From: Hexactinellida sp. DTS-2022
Taxonomy: Eukaryota > Porifera > Hexactinellida
NCBI GenBank assembly: GCA_028753945.1
Contig: JAPNXP010000002.1
Location: 13,454,001-13,518,000 of the forward strand
Length of the DNA: 64,000 nucleotides
Direction of reading: 5' to 3'
Shown: positions 61,401-64,000 of the stretch, piece by piece
Position numbering within the stretch: position 1 is the first letter of the stretch
How the letters are laid out: the number at the start of each line of letters is the position of its first letter
Position numbers and translations under genes: made by a program
Notes under the pieces: model-generated
What the model was told of the DNA's origin: nothing
The model's input: only the letters and a program-made list of their open reading frames with translations
Database searches by the model: none

Positions 61401-63191
61401 TGACACAATCTACATATTCTAACGGGACATATCTCCCCTTGTGTGGTGGAATAAGACAATATCCTAACTTGGATAGTTATGTTCAAGTCAGTTGTATATT
61501 CACCAATAATGATGATAAAGAGATTAATCTCAGAGCTGAGACGTATTATGATCAGTCGAGAATTATATGTAGAACTCCTATTGAGTTGATTAGTGGCGAT
61601 TTCTACTTGTTAATTCAATTTGAGGATATTATAAATAACGTTAATATACCACGCACTCCACTCAATACATCAGTTCCGCTGCGGTTTTTCGATAATAGTA
61701 TTTATCAATTGTCAGTTGTTTCCGCAAGTTTGGATGCGAGTTTAGTTGGTGTAGAGATGGAGTTATATTTTGACCTTGTTAATTTCGAATATTTTCCCAA
61801 ATTATCCTGCATTTTACACTCATTTTCATTATGTGGATCGAGTTTTAATGATGATTACATTATTTCTGCTTTGTTTATTCACTCTGGAATGTTGAAGTGT
61901 ATCATACCTCCAGCTGAGAATCCGTGTCAAATATCAATCAGCATTAGTATTAACGATCAAATTGCTGGCATTATTCCGACTAGAAATATTCCATTTGCCT
62001 TCTTAAATCCAGAGCCTTTAGTATTACAGAGTAGACTACAAGAAAATCTCAATTCACTCCTATTACAGTTCGATCAGGAACTATTCTTAACAACTGATAT
62101 TTCCAATGGGTGTTCTGCATTATTTGACGACTCTACATTAATCCAATTAGGCAGCTCTCAATGTTATTCCATTGGAGAAAGTAGTTCTTATATCATAATA
62201 CAATTATCTACTAATGCTTTACTAACACGTGAGAGTCTACTAACATGGAAACCCAACAGTGTTTATGGAATTTCACAAACAAGTACATTTCCATTGTCAA
62301 CACCAACAGCTTTGCAATTACCAAATCCTATTAACAATCCAATTAGTATCATTTTAGGCCCGGCAAAGATACCTCTAACAGGCAGTACGTATTTCACAGC
62401 ACATCTCTCATATCCTTCTGGCTATAAGCCATTTGTTTTTAATTGGGACATTCGTCCTGCTAATTTAGATTTTGATTTCTCAACAGTTTCACTGAAGCTG
62501 TCTCAGCTCACTCCATCTTCTGATAGAATCGTGTTAAATTCTGTTGACTTTGAAACTGGTGAAGAATATTCTTTGATTATGTCTGTTACTAATTCATTTG
62601 GTATTTCAAGTAAAACTATTGAGTTTGAATTTATGAAGAGGACTGTCTCAACATACCCATTGATTATAGCCAGTAACCCAGTCGATTCATTCCATTCAGG
62701 AGATTTTATGTATTTCTATGTATTATTAGACTATCCTATTGATAGTATAGGGGAGTATGCTTTTGATTTTGAATGGAGAGTTGGACAGATTTTGCTTTCT
62801 GGTGAAAATATCCCGATTAATTTATCACCTGCTTTGGATATTTATTCCAGTTCCTTGTTAATTCCAACTAATTTCCTTCAAGCTAATTACAACTATGAGA
62901 TTTCTGTATTTGTTAATTTCGTTGGAATATCAAACGAAACTGTTTGCAAGAATATATTCGTGGATTATCAACCTCCAATTTCACTATTAGAATCTGGAAA
63001 TAGACAGATTAGTTCAAGCCAGGAATTGGTAATCGTCGCTTCTAACTCGATTCACCACAATGGCTTGTTCACTTGGGAGTGTTTCGATTTGAGTACAACA
63101 CTGCCTTGTACAGATTATACTGGTGGCATCACAAGTGTAATTATACTGAATACGTCATCTCTCATTCAGAATATACATCCTAATACATTAG
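55463..63191 (+). CDS. Giant cadherin, exons 20-23: CGxCGGD motifs, IPT/TIG-like and REJ-like regions (gene continues)
   Basis: Exons: 55463-55600, 59413-59623, 60351-60530, 61310-63191, phases consistent. Exons 19-22 carry repeated cysteine modules (CGECGG, DCNGVCGG, CGVCTGG, CSVCGGDGSSCVGC, CGDCGGDNCEC); the C-S-V-C-G-G-D-x-S-S-C form recalls the ADAMTS cysteine-rich region. Exon 23 begins with an IPT/TIG-like segment (SLTGASTYITVEGAGFFF ... SRIICRTP). It continues into a REJ-like stretch (FVFNWDIRP, EEYSLIMSVTNSFGISS, FDFEWRVGQ, LFTWECFD). It ends at a phase-1 donor G|GTGAGT; no further exon is visible to 64000. REJ is usually followed by GPS and membrane segments (polycystin family), so the anchor probably lies beyond the window. 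Confidence 0.8.
55766..58219 (-). CDS. Receptor tyrosine kinase with SRCR and EGF ectodomain, intronless, nested antisense in cadherin intron 20
   Basis: 817 residues from an ATG at 58219. Signal peptide 1-22 (MLFRNLCIISMILFAMCINL). SRCR-like domain about 36-133 (YCKRFGY, LDCIGNETSLTDC). Cysteine-rich/EGF-like 137-188 ending CVCPQEYTGSSC. Ser/Thr-rich stalk about 190-310. Transmembrane helix about 327-352. Long juxtamembrane region with tyrosines (SPYYTHIPVE, FDYIEPPY). Kinase domain about 540-805. All key residues are present: Lys571 (VAIK), Glu588 (REAA), HRDLAARN with Asp672, DFG Asp690, DYYK activation-loop tyrosines 702-703, PLRWTAPEA. The glycine loop is G-to-A at its first position (FATGNFGVI). 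HRDLAARN and the paired tyrosines mark it as a receptor-type tyrosine kinase, likely active. The host intron is 55601-59412; no other gene is seen in it. Confidence 0.93.
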   Translation of the reverse strand: MLFRNLCIISMILFAMCINLRAETCNNEGDERNINIGLTNDVIQVCFDNGNTLQWTYICNSEWNSFGDPNSEVYCKRFGYIGLGWELVTSTTNLLNGTEKLTNLDCIGNETSLTDCAFSTTAEACQLVSNVSCEECQNKFDCLTLTKCIKRNANSRFRSCLCLDECMNGGFCFDEMCVCPQEYTGSSCETNIPISPAQQPTQQQQITTFVYEITESTTATGKQTVNITSSTQISTGTIQSQIPEFSIITFSLQPTHSPTIQPININTITPIMSQLATTATILSTKIPTTNHQTTNSTDRNLIRYSPTRKPKCAFGRKCRATEDRTTIRIVLSLASIIAIFLISLIFICLFCCICRLNCKVKKYRNLSVKRQSTESRSCIITNFMNRDQTSEPTDLEVSPYYTHIPVENGDRERSFESVFGRETLHYPLHVQRETNVGDIVEIQREDLSALDNRNYTDSNRETNVNDELALNSLDEINFYHKLVNNQEIATNTFTNENAILYKLLEDRKMGEFDYIEPPYNLSALSNSIVHGSNEIAIKNIIIGEVFATGNFGVISKAVYTTKYGDFPVAIKTLREEANSDLKIGFIREAAILAQFNHPNILKFVGIVTTVEPNMIVTELLSIELRQFLIQLNGVKENSYQNKRKLHKLQLKFCREIAEGMGHLALKKFIHRDLAARNILIANDMTCRIADFGMSRDLKSEDYYKSKGGRIPLRWTAPEAVLYKRYSEKSDVWAYGMTLYEIWTLGCKPWQDNTNEEIVGFIEEGEIPLQPSGCPNDVYNVMMHTWIQSPADRPRFSEIKQMISNVNVLPFSTDSVSI
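58960..59115 (+). repeat. MITE-family copy (CGATATTTCGCC type)
   Basis: Contains GGCGAAATATGGGTTGAAG, CCTATACAAATGCATC and CGGTTAATACGAATTTC, homologous to 50440-50585. It lies in cadherin intron 20, about 740 bp upstream of the receptor kinase start. Confidence 0.6.
59924..60030. mobile_element. Truncated pogo/Tigger-like MITE
   Basis: The left end AAGTAGAACCTCGTTAGTACG and body are recognisable by comparison with 28158-28312, but the right terminal repeat is missing. In cadherin intron 21. Confidence 0.6.
61161..61300. mobile_element. Pogo/Tigger-like MITE abutting the exon-23 splice acceptor
   Basis: The left end is CAGTAGAACCTCGTCAATATG and the right end CGTACTAACGAGGTTCTACT. The right end lies 9 nt from the AG acceptor at 61308-61309. 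Same family as the copies at 28158 and 30286. Confidence 0.85.
61283..61289 (+). promoter_or_regulatory. Perfect TACTAAC branch-point-like motif inside the MITE end
   Basis: TACTAAC with its candidate branch A at 61288, 21 nt before the AG|GTGACC acceptor of cadherin exon 23. The motif is an inherent part of the MITE terminal repeat (also seen inverted, as GTTAGTA, at 28158 and 59924). Confidence 0.5.
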
Positions 63192-64000
63192 GTGAGTTTA
63201 CTAGCAACTGAGCATATTCCATGCAATAATTTACTGTGTCGACTGACGACTATAATTAAGTATAGTGGCCCAGGGTTGAAATCACTGATCTGATTGTTTG
63301 TTTGTTTGTTTTCCGTATATCTTCCCCAGCCAAGACCCTAAGTCCCGAAGCTCTGGAAATTTCAGAATAGGTGTATTTTTATTGATTAATGTGCATCTCA
63401 TTTTCTATGACATTTCAATTCAGGCTTTAATCTGGCAAATTTTTCTGCTTACCCAGATTTAGTTTGACCTCGCTTACACGCGCTTGAATTATTAACCTAT
63501 ACATGCTGTAGGTAACTTTGGCACCCTAAAATAAGTTTAACTTTTACACCAAAATTTTACTCCTTGCCAGGTCATGGCATCATAGCATATTTTTAATTCG
63601 CTTACTAATTTAATTCCCATCCTCTATGAGATAAATCTGAAAATTGATTAGAACATATACATTCATGAAATTAAAATGTGTTCATGTTATATTATTATTA
63701 TCCTTACTCGTTATCTAATGATAACCTACTCATTAATATTTAACATAATTCCATTTATCTACTTTAAAACTACAAGCACGCTTCGCTTGCTTCCGCTGTG
63801 CGGCTGCGGACAGTTAGTGCCCGCTTCGAATATCCGAATCAACTGCTGTCTGACAGATGATATTTGAAAAGTAAACAACATGTACTCATACCTACGAATA
63901 GAGAATATCATTCATATTCGGAATCAGCATACTCTTGGAAGCAAGCTGCTATTTTCAAAATTTGTTTCATGCAATAACATGTACCATGTAATAACTTGTA
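63192..64000 (+). other. Start of the next cadherin intron, cut by the window edge
   Basis: Opens with GTGAGT after exon 23. I see no further exon, and no gene, to the end. From about 63775 the sequence (CACGCTTCGCTTGCTTCC, then CGGAATCAGCATACT) resembles the short Helitron-like repeats at 24628 and 25168 and the Helitron repeat unit; that copy is truncated by the window. Confidence 0.7.

Noticed and set aside
1..64000. Prokaryotic operon, phage or plasmid
   Set aside because: Spliced genes, a eukaryotic tRNA-Ser with a Pol III stop, and animal protein families exclude it.

Overview
The window is nuclear DNA from an animal, AT-rich and with many very short introns (about 45-80 nt). It holds the 3' two-thirds of a giant RNF213-type AAA+/RING ubiquitin ligase gene (plus strand, running in from the left edge and ending at 23801) and most of a giant cadherin gene (plus strand, 27391 to beyond the right edge). 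A receptor tyrosine kinase with SRCR and EGF ectodomain, a mosaic cadherin, compact exons and dense MITEs suggest an early-branching metazoan. A sponge is my best guess; the sequence alone does not prove it.

Left third (1-23801): the RNF213-like gene. Two exons carrying both active AAA+ modules (1-4442) are followed by one 11.2-kb intron (4443-15624) packed with nested transposons: a long-arm foldback element, a decayed Ty3/Gypsy pol fragment, two different MULE elements, a pogo-like element and hAT MITEs. The remaining 23 small exons (15625-23801) encode the C3HC4 RING, the RZ zinc finger and the C-terminal domain. I checked the splice phases across all 25 exons; they are mutually consistent and end at a TAG.

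Spacer (23802-27390): no gene, a stack of MITEs including a 0.94-kb near-perfect palindrome and Helitron-like ends.

Right part (27391-63191+): a cadherin of at least 5,860 residues in 23 exons, again with consistent phases. It has a signal peptide and roughly 38 EC repeats (about 29 of them in one uninterrupted 9.2-kb exon). These are followed by cysteine-rich segments, three repeats resembling a domain of bacterial giant adhesins (W-Q-Y ... I-R-F ... W-D), ADAMTS-like C-G-x-C-G-G-D motifs, an IPT/TIG-like region and a REJ-like region. The transmembrane end lies outside the window.

The introns of the cadherin gene host four complete intronless genes. In sense are RPS27A (a ubiquitin-like/eS31 fusion whose ubiquitin moiety keeps only Lys27) and a tRNA-Ser(GCT). 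In antisense are an orphan seven-helix membrane protein and an SRCR-EGF receptor tyrosine kinase. The same introns hold two Helitron-like elements with internal 140-bp repeat arrays; one has inserted precisely between A and T inside a MITE, and a second copy of that MITE in the window serves as its empty site.
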